Source: Acidobacteriota bacterium (lineage in GTDB: Bacteria; Acidobacteriota; Vicinamibacteria; Vicinamibacterales; UBA8438). Taken from it: a DNA stretch of 64,000 nucleotides. The position numbers were made by a program, and so were the translations under genes. The DNA lies in assembly GCA_009861545.1 (NCBI GenBank), contig VXME01000042.1, positions 1-64,000 on the forward strand, in the 5' to 3' direction. Below, in pieces: positions 50,685 through 59,186 of this stretch; position 1 is the stretch's first letter, and each line of letters begins with the position of its first letter. The notes beneath the pieces were generated by a model. That model was not told the origin of the DNA. It ran no database searches and was given only the letters and a program-made list of their open reading frames with translations.

Positions 50685-52031
50685 TCAGATCAACCCGACG
50701 ACCCAGAGCGCGTACACGACGGCCATCGCCGTCACCCCGTTCACCAGCGTGACCCCGCCGTAGGAGAGCAGCGCCGACTTCAGGGGCATCCGCGACAGCG
50801 ACGTGCAGACCCAGAAGTAGCTGGAGTTGACGTACTTGATGATGATCGAGCCGGCGGCCCCGGCCAGCATCGTCGCCTCCGGGCTCAGGCCGAGGGTGTC
50901 CATCATCGGCGCGGCCACCGACGCGGCGGTGATCACGCCGACCGTCGTCGAGCCGGTGATCAGGTTGCCGGCGATGCCGAGCACGAACGGCAGGAAGATG
51001 GGCGGCAGCCCGGTCGCGGCCACCGCTTCGGCGATGGCGTCCACGGCGGGCGTGGCGCGCAGGATCTGGCTGAGAGAGCCGCCGAGCCCGGTGACCATGA
51101 TGATCATGGCGGAGCCGCGCAGCGCCTCCTCGATCCACTTGCTCGTGCGGGCCTCCGCCTGGTCGGGCCGCGTGTTGCTGTAGGCGATGAGAATGCCGAT
51201 GCCGAGCGCGACGACCGGCCAGCCCAGGTACAGCATCGCGCGGTTGATCAGGTGCTCGGCGGGCAGGGCGAACGCGGTCACGCTCTGGCCCGCGATGAGC
51301 GCCAGGGGGATGAGAATGGGCGCATAGGCGCGCCAGGTCGCCGGCAGCTCCGCCTCGCGCCCCTGCTCGATGAACGACTGGCCGACGAACTCGCTCGACG
51401 GCGGCGACTCGATGTACGGCCCGGCAGCTCGCGCGTAGGCCCAGCCGGCGAGCGAGGCGATCAGGGTGGCGATGCCGCCGTACAGGATCACGCTGCCGAT
51501 GTCCGCCCCCACCAGCGCCACCGCGGCCAGCGGACCGGGCGTCGGCGGCACCATGGCGTGGGTGAGCTGCATCGCGCCGACCAGCCCCGTCGCCATCACG
51601 CTCATGTTCAGGCCGCTGCTGATGGCGGCGGAATGCACGAGCGGGTTGAGGATGACGTAGCCGACGTCGGAGAAGATCGCGAGGCCGATGACGAAGCCGC
51701 TCAGGGTCAGCGCCAGCGGCATCCGCGACTGACCGACCCAACGGATCATCGACGCCGTGATGCGCTCGATGCCGCCGGTGTGCTTCAGCGCCTCGGCCAG
51801 CACCGAGCCGAGGACGATCACCACCGCGATGCTCTGGATCGTGCGGCCGAAGCCCTGCTCGAAGGCGTCGATGAACGTCTGCCGGTCGATGCCCGGAATC
51901 AGCGCGAACAGCACGATGGGCACGAGCAGCGACAGAAAGACGTGCCACTTGAAGCGCGTGATCAACAGGAAGAGGAGGGCGACGATGGCCACCAGGCCGG
52001 CCAGGGCGACGAGCGTGCTCTCGGTGATCAT
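50685..52031 (-). CDS. GntP-family organic-acid:H+ symporter (448 aa)
   Basis: Twelve-or-more-helix permease of the gluconate family: FKWHVFLSLLVPIVLFALIPG, AVVIVLGSVLAEALKHTGG, SGFVIGLAIFSDVGYVILNPL, THAMVPPTPGPLAAVALVGADIG and the C-terminal LAGAAGSIIIKYVNSSYFWV. Members import gluconate, D-serine, glycerate or related hydroxy acids. First gene of a unit with two hydroxy-acid oxidases, which points to uptake and oxidation of one hydroxy-acid pool. Confidence 0.9.
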   Translation of the reverse strand: MITESTLVALAGLVAIVALLFLLITRFKWHVFLSLLVPIVLFALIPGIDRQTFIDAFEQGFGRTIQSIAVVIVLGSVLAEALKHTGGIERITASMIRWVGQSRMPLALTLSGFVIGLAIFSDVGYVILNPLVHSAAISSGLNMSVMATGLVGAMQLTHAMVPPTPGPLAAVALVGADIGSVILYGGIATLIASLAGWAYARAAGPYIESPPSSEFVGQSFIEQGREAELPATWRAYAPILIPLALIAGQSVTAFALPAEHLINRAMLYLGWPVVALGIGILIAYSNTRPDQAEARTSKWIEEALRGSAMIIMVTGLGGSLSQILRATPAVDAIAEAVAATGLPPIFLPFVLGIAGNLITGSTTVGVITAASVAAPMMDTLGLSPEATMLAGAAGSIIIKYVNSSYFWVCTSLSRMPLKSALLSYGGVTLVNGVTAMAVVYALWVVGLI

Positions 52032-52150
52032 TGCGGTGCCTTCCTCCCCTCTGCCGACGACGCTGCGTGCTCAACATACCATCGGTTGCGGGCGAACCCG
52101 CGACGAAGTACTGTAGGGGGTCCGGCCGGATCTCAGGAGGAATGTCAGCG

Positions 52151-53566
52151 ATGAAGGCTCAGCACGTTCTCGGTTTCGCGCTTGCCGGTCTCGTCGGCTT
52201 CATGGCGCCCGTCGCGGCGAGCGCCCAGTCGGGTGACGGGGCGGACGCGGGGGTGACCTACGCGAAAGACATCGCGCCGATCCTCCAGCGGAGCTGCCAG
52301 CAGTGCCACCGGCCGGCGTCGGTCGCGCCGATGTCGCTGCTCACCTACGAGGAGGTCCGGCCCTGGGCGCGCGCCATCAAGATGCGCACCGGCCTGCGGA
52401 GCCAGCGCGGCGCCATGCCGCCGTGGTTCGTCGAGCGCGATCTGGGCATCCAGCACTTCAAGGACGATCCGTCGCTGAGCGAGGAGGAGATCGAGAAGAT
52501 CGCGATCTGGGCAGACAACGGCGCCCCGCTCGGCAACCGCGCCGACCTGCCGCCGCCCATCGACTTCGGCGACGCGAACGAGTGGGCGATCGGCGAGCCC
52601 GACCTGATCCTCGAATCGCCTATGGTGACCGTGCCCGCCGCCGCGCCGGACAAGTGGACGTCGCTGGGCACGATTCCGACCGGGCTTACCGAGGACCGTT
52701 ACGTCGCCGCGGTCGAGGTGAAGGAGTTCAACGACATCCCGCCCGACGCCACCGGCGACACCGTCGGCGGCCGCTACGTGTTTCACCACATGACCTACGG
52801 CGCCGTCATGCCCGAGGGCGCGGACGTCGAGTCGGCGACGCGCTTCCCCGTCCACGAGGTCGGACGCAACGCGGACATCTTTCCGGAAGTGGCCGGCCGG
52901 CTCCTCCCGGCGGGATCCCACCTGGAGCTGGAAACGGCGCACCTGCACTCGAACGGCCGCGAGACGCAGGCGCACCTGAAGTTCGCCTTCAAGCTGCACC
53001 CGAAGGGCTACGCGCCGGAGATCTCGCACTCGCGGACGTTCGTCGGCAACGGCGTCGACATCGACATCAAGCCGAACCAGGCGGACCAGGAGCTGCACGC
53101 GTATCGGGTGCTCGACACGCACACGAAGATCCTGTCGTTCGAGCCGCACCAGCACGCCCCCGGCATGCGCATGTGCGTGGAGGCGATCTGGGGCCACAAC
53201 ATCGAGACGCTGAACTGCGTCGGCTACGACCACAACTGGGTCAAGCAGTACATCTACCAGGACGACTACGCGCCGCTGCTGCCGAAGGGCACCATCCTGC
53301 ACATCATCGGCTGGCTCGACACCACCGCCGCCAACCGCAACGTGGCCGATCCGCGGAACTGGTCGGGAGGCGGACGCCGCTCGGTCGCCAACATGTTCAT
53401 CGACCTCGGCGAGGCGCTGGAGCTGACCGACGAGCAATTCGAGGCGGAGATGGCCGCACGCCGCGAGCGGCTCGCCCTGACCCCGAACGACCACGTCATC
53501 GGCTGCCCGCTGTGCCTGGTGGAGTTCCCGTCGCAGGTGCGGGCGGCGGACGACAACGACCAGTAG
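52151..53566 (+). CDS. Secreted cytochrome c / type II copper monooxygenase-like fusion protein (471 aa)
   Basis: Paralogue of the protein at 784-2085. Signal peptide ends VAASAQ; haem motif CQQCH at 49-53; Met candidate in GAMPPW. Then VFHHMTYG, AHLHSNGRETQ, PHQHAPGMRMC and LHIIGWLDTTAANRN repeat the His-rich copper-site pattern. ATG 52151 is preferred because AGGAGG lies about 10 bases upstream; ATG 52142 is only two bases from it. The beta-rich partner starts 19 bases after the stop, so the two are an operon. Confidence 0.75.
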   Translation: MKAQHVLGFALAGLVGFMAPVAASAQSGDGADAGVTYAKDIAPILQRSCQQCHRPASVAPMSLLTYEEVRPWARAIKMRTGLRSQRGAMPPWFVERDLGIQHFKDDPSLSEEEIEKIAIWADNGAPLGNRADLPPPIDFGDANEWAIGEPDLILESPMVTVPAAAPDKWTSLGTIPTGLTEDRYVAAVEVKEFNDIPPDATGDTVGGRYVFHHMTYGAVMPEGADVESATRFPVHEVGRNADIFPEVAGRLLPAGSHLELETAHLHSNGRETQAHLKFAFKLHPKGYAPEISHSRTFVGNGVDIDIKPNQADQELHAYRVLDTHTKILSFEPHQHAPGMRMCVEAIWGHNIETLNCVGYDHNWVKQYIYQDDYAPLLPKGTILHIIGWLDTTAANRNVADPRNWSGGGRRSVANMFIDLGEALELTDEQFEAEMAARRERLALTPNDHVIGCPLCLVEFPSQVRAADDNDQ

Positions 53567-53585
53567 TCGGGCGGAGGTCGGAGCG

Positions 53586-54515
53586 ATGCTGACGCAGTGG
53601 CCACGCCCGGGGGCGGCGGCCCTCGCCCTCCTTCTCGTGCTGGCGCAGGCGCAGGCCGGCGCCCAGACGCGCTTCACCTACTCGCGGGGCCAGAGCGTGT
53701 CCCCCGCCTACGAGGGGTGGTGGCAGAACGACGACGGCTCCTACACGATGTTCTTCGGCTACATGAACTCGAACTGGGAAGAAGAGATCGATGTGCCGAT
53801 CGGGCCCGACAACCGCATCGAGCCCGGCGGCCCGGACCGGGGGCAGCCGACGCACTTCTACCCGCGGCGCAACCTGTTCCTGTTCACGGTGGAGGTGCCC
53901 CCCGATTTCGGCGACGACGAGGTGATCTGGACGCTCACCACCAACGGCCGGACCGAGCGCGCCTACGGCACGCTGCGCACCGACTACCTGCTCGACCGGC
54001 AGACCATCGCCACCGAGATGGGCGCCAACTTCGGCCGCGTGCGCGACGAGTGGCGGGACAACGAGTTCCCGAACCTGAGCCTCGCCGTCGACCAGCCGCG
54101 CCGCGTGCGCGTCGGGGAGCCGCTGCGGCTGGTGGCGTTCGTCAACGACGACGGGCTGCCGTCCGGCAACTACGCGCCGCCGCGGGTGGAAGCCGGAAGG
54201 CCGCACCCCGCCTACACGCCGCCCCGGCAGATCGTGCCCGGCAACCCGCCCGGCCTGCGGTTCGCGTGGATGGTCTACCGCGGGGACGCCTCGAAGGTCG
54301 CGTTCGGACCGCACCAGTTGAAGACGTGGCAGGACACGCGGGTCTACTCGAACTCGCCTTGGTCGCCGCCCTACATCCTGCCGCCCGTCCCGCCGGACGG
54401 ACGCTGGGAGGTGGACGCCACCTTCGACGAGCCGGGAACGTACGTGCTGCGCGCCGTCGCCGGAGACGGCGCGTTGCAGACCGGCGAGAACCTCACGGTC
54501 ACCGTGACCCGCTGA
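53586..54515 (+). CDS. Secreted beta-rich partner of the cytochrome/copper protein (309 aa)
   Basis: Signal peptide (ALALLLVLAQAQAGAQ) and a mature part with two beta domains: an N-terminal one shared with the truncated 1-672 protein (SPAYEGWWQNDDGSYTMFFGYMN, RNLFLFTVEVPPDFG, TNGRTERAYG) and a C-terminal Ig/PKD-like one (GRWEVDATFDEPGTYVLRAVAGD). No named family. Complete here, so it shows what the left-edge copy lacks. CGGAGG precedes the ATG. Confidence 0.8.
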   Translation: MLTQWPRPGAAALALLLVLAQAQAGAQTRFTYSRGQSVSPAYEGWWQNDDGSYTMFFGYMNSNWEEEIDVPIGPDNRIEPGGPDRGQPTHFYPRRNLFLFTVEVPPDFGDDEVIWTLTTNGRTERAYGTLRTDYLLDRQTIATEMGANFGRVRDEWRDNEFPNLSLAVDQPRRVRVGEPLRLVAFVNDDGLPSGNYAPPRVEAGRPHPAYTPPRQIVPGNPPGLRFAWMVYRGDASKVAFGPHQLKTWQDTRVYSNSPWSPPYILPPVPPDGRWEVDATFDEPGTYVLRAVAGDGALQTGENLTVTVTR

Positions 54516-54617
54516 GGCGGAGCGGCGGCAGCGGGCTTCGTGCGCCGAGTCCCCGGCCCTGCCGCAGGGAGAGCGAGGGGTCGGTCGTTGCAGTGACGTA
54601 CAGGCAGGGAGAGACCG

Positions 54618-56270
54618 ATGGACGTGCACTACCGCCGACGGGTCGCCGCACGGTTCGTAGCCCTGCTGCTTGCGTCCGCCGTTGCGGGCGCCGCGCCCGA
54701 AGCCGCCGGCGCGCCCGGTCGGCATCAGGATCTCGTCGCCGCCGCGGCGGCGCAGGACCGGGCGGCCGTACGCACCCTGCTCGACGCGGGCGTCGACCCC
54801 GACACGCCGCGGGCGGACGGCGCCACGGCGCTTCTCTGGGCCGCCCACCGCGACGACCTCGACCTGGTCGACCTACTGCTGCAGGCCGGCGCCGACGTCG
54901 ATGCCGCGGACGACAATGGCGTGACGCCGCTGCAGCGGGCCGCGGAGAACGCGAGCCCGGCCATGGTCGATCGGCTCCTGGCCGCGGGCGCGGACGTGGA
55001 CGCGGCCCAGACCAGCGGCCTCACCGCCCTGATGATCGCCGCCCGGACCGGCAGCGCGAAGGTCGTGAACCAGCTCGTGAATCATGGCGCGGACATCGAC
55101 GCCGGCACGGCGGAGACCCGCAGCACGGCGCTGATGTGGGCGGTCGCCGAGTCGCACGCGGACAGCGTGCGTGCGCTGCTCGACGCCGGCGCCGACCCGC
55201 GGGCCTCGACCGCCTCCGGCTTTACGCCTCTGCTGTTCGCCGCGCGCAACGGCGACATCCCGATGGCCCGCCTCCTGCTCGACGCGGGGGTCGGCGTGAA
55301 CCACACCGGCGTCGACGGCACCCACGCGCTGCCCTACGCGATCGTCCGCGGCCACGACGACTTCGCGCGGTTCCTGCTCGATCGGGGCGCGGATCCGGAC
55401 GGCGCCATGGGCGGCGTGACGGCCCTGCACGCCGCGGTCGGCCGCGTCGACACCTGGCTGGCCGACTGGAACCGGCGGCACGGCGGCGGCGCGCGCTACA
55501 GCACGCGGGGCAGCTCGGCGTTCGATCCGGTGCGGGCGCTGCCGCTGGTGAAGGCGCTGCTGGCCGGCGGCGCGGACCCGAACGCGCGCGTCGCGACGTC
55601 GGCCATGTTCATGAGCTACATCGGCTACCCGAAGAAGGGCGCGTTCGAGCCGTTCGCCGTCGGCACCGGCGATCTGCTGGGCGCAACCCCCTTGTGGATC
55701 GCCGCCTACAGCGCGAACGCGCGGGTCAAGGACATCCGCTTCGGACGGCCCGAGGGCACGGGAGCGGTCGAAGGGGCCGCGAGCCGCGCCAGCGGCGAGA
55801 TCCTCCGCCTGCTCCTGGCCGCGGGGGCCGACCCGCACATGACCACGTACGACGGCACCACACCGCTGATGGTGGCGGCGGGACTCGGCCGTTCGACGTA
55901 CACGCCGCGCGAGCCGCGCGGAGCCCGGTCCCCGGGCGCGGAGCATGCGATCGAGATCCTGATCGAGGCGGGAGCGGACGTGAACGCGGTCAACGAGGCG
56001 GGGTTCACGGCCCTGCACGGGGCCGCGTTCCGCGGGTTGAACGAGGTGATCGAGTACCTGGTGGCGCAGGGGGCCGCCATCGACGCGCGGGACTTCCGCG
56101 GCCGTACCGCCTACCGGATGGCGGAGGGGTCCAAGCAGTCCTTCCAGTTCCAGAGCTGGCCGCAGACCGCGGCGCTGATCGAGCGTCTCGGCGCCAACGC
56201 CCGGCTGGGAATACCGGGAACCGTGCAGGAGCGCCTGCGCGACGTATCGGCGCCGGCGGCCGACCAGTAG
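54618..56270 (+). CDS. Secreted ankyrin-repeat protein (550 aa)
   Basis: An export signal (residues 8-30) is followed by about ten ankyrin units, each around 33 residues with the G-x-TPL / LLDAGADP pattern: DGATALLWAAHRDDLDLVDLLL, NGVTPLQRAAENASPAMVDRLL, SGLTALMIAARTGSAKVVNQLV, continuing to GFTALHGAAFRGLNEVIEYLV. A break of about 90 residues (about 290-390) holds non-ankyrin inserts. Periplasmic ankyrin proteins often protect or scaffold partners; here none is adjacent except the copper/cytochrome pair upstream. AGGGAGAG precedes the ATG. Confidence 0.85.
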   Translation: MDVHYRRRVAARFVALLLASAVAGAAPEAAGAPGRHQDLVAAAAAQDRAAVRTLLDAGVDPDTPRADGATALLWAAHRDDLDLVDLLLQAGADVDAADDNGVTPLQRAAENASPAMVDRLLAAGADVDAAQTSGLTALMIAARTGSAKVVNQLVNHGADIDAGTAETRSTALMWAVAESHADSVRALLDAGADPRASTASGFTPLLFAARNGDIPMARLLLDAGVGVNHTGVDGTHALPYAIVRGHDDFARFLLDRGADPDGAMGGVTALHAAVGRVDTWLADWNRRHGGGARYSTRGSSAFDPVRALPLVKALLAGGADPNARVATSAMFMSYIGYPKKGAFEPFAVGTGDLLGATPLWIAAYSANARVKDIRFGRPEGTGAVEGAASRASGEILRLLLAAGADPHMTTYDGTTPLMVAAGLGRSTYTPREPRGARSPGAEHAIEILIEAGADVNAVNEAGFTALHGAAFRGLNEVIEYLVAQGAAIDARDFRGRTAYRMAEGSKQSFQFQSWPQTAALIERLGANARLGIPGTVQERLRDVSAPAADQ

Positions 56271-56393
56271 CTGCCACCAGCGGCGGCCGTCGCCGATTCG
56301 CACCCGGCGCCGACGGACTGCAGCCTTTCGGGGAGAAGAGACAGCCGAGAGGAGGAATCCCCGCAGGCGTCTTGCGCCTCCAGGGAACGGAAG

Positions 56394-56429
56394 CGCCCCC
56401 CGGAGGCCAGGACGGCTCTCCGGGGGGCG
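56394..56429. terminator. Bidirectional hairpin terminator, perfect 12-bp stem
   Basis: CGCCCCCCGGAG (56394-56405) pairs perfectly with CTCCGGGGGGCG (56418-56429) around a 12-base loop in the gap between the convergent ankyrin and dienelactone-hydrolase genes. No T-tract. Confidence 0.7.
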
Positions 56430-56439
56430 GAATCGAGTA

Positions 56440-57333
56440 CTACCCGGCGAGGTGCCGCCGGAAGAAGCCCACCGTGCGGTTCCACGCCAAGTTCGCGGCC
56501 GCCTCGTTGTAGCGCGGCGTCGAGTTGTTGTGGAACCCGTGCAGCGTCCCCGGGAACATGTGCATCTCGTGGTCGACGTTGTTGGCCTGCAGCGCCGCCT
56601 CGTACTCGGGCCACATGGCGTTGATGCGCGGATCCGACTCCGCGTAGATGACCATCAGCGACGCCTCGATCTTCGGCACGTCCGCCGTGGCCGCCGTGGC
56701 GCCGTAGAACGGCACGCCGGCCTGCAAATCGCTGCCGAGCTCGGTCGCGAGCCGGTTGGTCATGCCGCCCCCCCAACAGAAACCGGTGGCGCCCAGTCGG
56801 CCGTTGGAGAGCGCGTGCCCCTTCAGGAAACGCGCGCTGTTGATCATGTCCTGATCCAGCGTCGCCGGATCGATGCTGCGCTGCAGCGTGCGACCGTCGT
56901 CGTCGTTGCCGGGATACCCGCCGACCGGCGACAGCCCGTCCGGCGCCAGCGCCAGGAACCCGGCGACGGCCGCGCGCCGCGCCACGTCCTCGATGTGCGG
57001 ATTCAGGCCGCGGTTCTCGTGGATGACCAGCACCGCCGGGAACGGCCCGTCGCCGGCCGGCTGCACGAGGTACCCGCGCATCTCGCCGGACGTGCCGCCC
57101 GGCGAGGGGTAATCGACGTAGGTCCCCTTCATGCGCGGGTCGGTGAAGGAGATGGTCTGCGCCTCGGCGTACCGCGGCATCAGCGCCTGCGCCATCCAGA
57201 GCGCGGAGACGCCGCCGACGGTGAGGGCCGCGGCCCGGCTCAGAAACTCTCGCCGGTCGATGTAGCCGTGGCAGTACTCGTCGTAGAGGTCGAAGACGCG
57301 CCGGTCGATCTGCTGCTTTTCTTCTGCCATCAT
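56440..57333 (-). CDS. Dienelactone hydrolase-family protein, Tat-exported (297 aa)
   Basis: Alpha/beta hydrolase with a Cys nucleophile: Glu in VIHENRGLN, Cys in GFCWGGG, Asp in ESDPRIN and His in GTLHGFH complete the dienelactone-hydrolase triad and its helper Glu. The leader DRREFLSRAAALTVGG is a twin-arginine signal, so the folded enzyme acts in the periplasm, unlike the cytoplasmic catabolic enzymes. ATG 57333 follows AGGAGCG. Likely substrate: lactones or activated esters. Confidence 0.88.
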   Translation of the reverse strand: MMAEEKQQIDRRVFDLYDEYCHGYIDRREFLSRAAALTVGGVSALWMAQALMPRYAEAQTISFTDPRMKGTYVDYPSPGGTSGEMRGYLVQPAGDGPFPAVLVIHENRGLNPHIEDVARRAAVAGFLALAPDGLSPVGGYPGNDDDGRTLQRSIDPATLDQDMINSARFLKGHALSNGRLGATGFCWGGGMTNRLATELGSDLQAGVPFYGATAATADVPKIEASLMVIYAESDPRINAMWPEYEAALQANNVDHEMHMFPGTLHGFHNNSTPRYNEAAANLAWNRTVGFFRRHLAG

Positions 57334-57462
57334 CGCGCTCCTGGATGATGCCGCGCACACCGTGCACCACGGCGCGGGCGGCCGGACGGGGTTACCGCGG
57401 GAACGCGGGGACGAAGCGGCGCGCCGCCGGCCGTCCCCGCGTGAAACTGCGACCGTACGGGA

Positions 57463-58137
57463 CTACGAGCGAACCTTGATGACGACGCGCCGGTTCTGCG
57501 CGCGGCCCTCGCGCGAGTCGTTCGGCACCGCCGGCTGGTCCTCGCCGAAGCTGATCGTGTTCATCTTGTGCAGCGGGACGTTGTGCTGCCGGTAGAGGTA
57601 GTCCTTCACCGCTTCGGCGCGCCGCAGGCCGAGGCGCATGTTGTAGGCCGCGTCGCCGGTGTTGTCGGTGTGGCCTTCGATCTCGATGAACCCGCCGTCC
57701 CCCGCCGCGTGAATCTGGGCCACCAGTTGGTCGAGGCGCGACTGCGCGGCCGGCGGCAGATCCGCCCGGCCACTGTCGAAGTTGCCCTGCGCCTCGTTGA
57801 GGGTGACCTCCATGATCAGCCGCCCGATCCGGTTCTCGACCTGATCGACGCGCCCGTCGGCGTCGTCGGCCGCCATCTGCGCCGCGTCGGCCGCCGCCTG
57901 CGACGTCTGGGCCGCCATGTTGGCCGACTGCGCCCGCTGATCGACCTGGTCGATCCGCTCCGCGTTCTGGACCGTCCGCTCCTGGGTCTCCTCCACGGTG
58001 CCCGCCAGCGTGTCCACCTTGGCGTCCACCACGGCGTCCTCGGTGCGTACGAAGCCCCGCGTTGCGCAGGCCGATGCGACCAGAACGATCACCGCCGCCA
58101 GCGCCATCATCTTCACCGTCGTCCGCATCTTCCGCAT
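57463..58137 (-). CDS. OmpA-family peptidoglycan-binding lipoprotein (224 aa)
   Basis: Lipobox-like VASACAT (Cys near 24) follows a signal helix; then a coiled coil (about 35-100, VDAKVDTLAGTVEETQERTV) and an OmpA C-terminal domain (about 115-224): NFDSGRADL, EIEGHTDNTGDAAYNMRLGLRRAEAVKDYL, GEDQPAVPNDSREGRAQNRRVVI. It anchors the outer membrane to the cell wall. GGAGG precedes the ATG. A VWA gene starts close upstream on the same strand. Confidence 0.9.
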   Translation of the reverse strand: MRKMRTTVKMMALAAVIVLVASACATRGFVRTEDAVVDAKVDTLAGTVEETQERTVQNAERIDQVDQRAQSANMAAQTSQAAADAAQMAADDADGRVDQVENRIGRLIMEVTLNEAQGNFDSGRADLPPAAQSRLDQLVAQIHAAGDGGFIEIEGHTDNTGDAAYNMRLGLRRAEAVKDYLYRQHNVPLHKMNTISFGEDQPAVPNDSREGRAQNRRVVIKVRS

Positions 58138-58165
58138 GATTCCTCCTGAAACGATTCTTGTGACC

Positions 58166-59125
58166 CTACCACTTCAGCCGGGCCCGCCCCGCCACGTAAC
58201 CGCCGCGGGCGTGAACCACCAGATTATCATCAGCCGTCCGTATCTCGATGGGATGCCATCCGCGGCGGAAGCCGGGCTGGAACGTCAGGACGTACTGGTA
58301 GCGCAAGCCGGTCAGCAACTCGGCCAGCGCCGCAAGCAGATCGTCGCGGGTTCCGGTGGCGCGCACGCTGCCGCCGGTCCAGCGGGCGAGGTCCGCCAGC
58401 GAGGCCGCCACGATCTCGCCGTCGGCGCCCGCCGCGCCGCCGATGCCGTCGCGCCGGTCCAGGGGTCCACCCACCGTCATCACGTGAACCGGCACGGCGA
58501 TGGCGCTTGCGACGCTCGACACCTCCCCCGCCGTGCGGAGGCTGCCGTTGTCCACGCCGTCGGTCACCACGAGCAACGCACGGTGGCGGTTGCCGCGCCG
58601 GCCCACGAGCGTGGCCGCGTCGGCGACCGCGTCGTAGAGCGATGTCTGGCCGAAGGGCGACTCCGTCAGGGTCGGGACACCGATCCGCGCCAGGTCGCTC
58701 GTGAAAGGCGCGATCTCCCGCAGCACGGTGTCGAAGGTGAAGAGCGCCAGCTCGTCGCGCCCGGACTGCAGCGAGTCGACCAACGCCTCGACCGCGCGCC
58801 GGGCCCTGTCGATGTTGCGGTCAATCGCCATGCTGCCGCTGATGTCGACGAGCACGGCGACGCTGAGCGCCGCGTCGCTGGCGAAGACGCTCTCGATGGG
58901 GCGGCCGAAGCCGCTGTCGATCAGCCGGAAGTCGTCACGGGAGAGATCGCGAACGATGCGTCCGTTCCGATCCCGCACGGAGACGCGCACCGTCACCATC
59001 TCGACGCCCGACCTGAACGTCGGCGCCGGGTCGCGCTCGACCGGGACGGGCCGGCCCTGCGCCGCCGCTCCGGAAGCGGCAAGCGCGGCGAGGCCGAGAA
59101 TTGCGAATAGGGTGCGAACGCGCAT
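58166..59125 (-). CDS. Secreted VWA-domain protein, acidobacterial type (319 aa)
   Basis: Signal peptide (1-22), a short beta lead (VRVSVRDRNGRIVRDLSRDDFRLID), then a VWA domain whose metal-adhesion site DISGSM is intact and completed by the Thr/Asp in VVTDGVDNG. The lead plus VWA layout is that of the VWFA-related domain frequent in Acidobacteria, and supports the taxonomic guess. Role: extracellular protein-protein adhesion or scaffolding. It precedes the OmpA gene by 28 bases, so they may be one unit. Confidence 0.87.
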   Translation of the reverse strand: MRVRTLFAILGLAALAASGAAAQGRPVPVERDPAPTFRSGVEMVTVRVSVRDRNGRIVRDLSRDDFRLIDSGFGRPIESVFASDAALSVAVLVDISGSMAIDRNIDRARRAVEALVDSLQSGRDELALFTFDTVLREIAPFTSDLARIGVPTLTESPFGQTSLYDAVADAATLVGRRGNRHRALLVVTDGVDNGSLRTAGEVSSVASAIAVPVHVMTVGGPLDRRDGIGGAAGADGEIVAASLADLARWTGGSVRATGTRDDLLAALAELLTGLRYQYVLTFQPGFRRGWHPIEIRTADDNLVVHARGGYVAGRARLKW

Positions 59126-59186
59126 CGTGTCGAATCGAGGCGGCCCCGCGCCGAAGGCTCCCGCAGTGATTCTACGGGTTTTCGCG

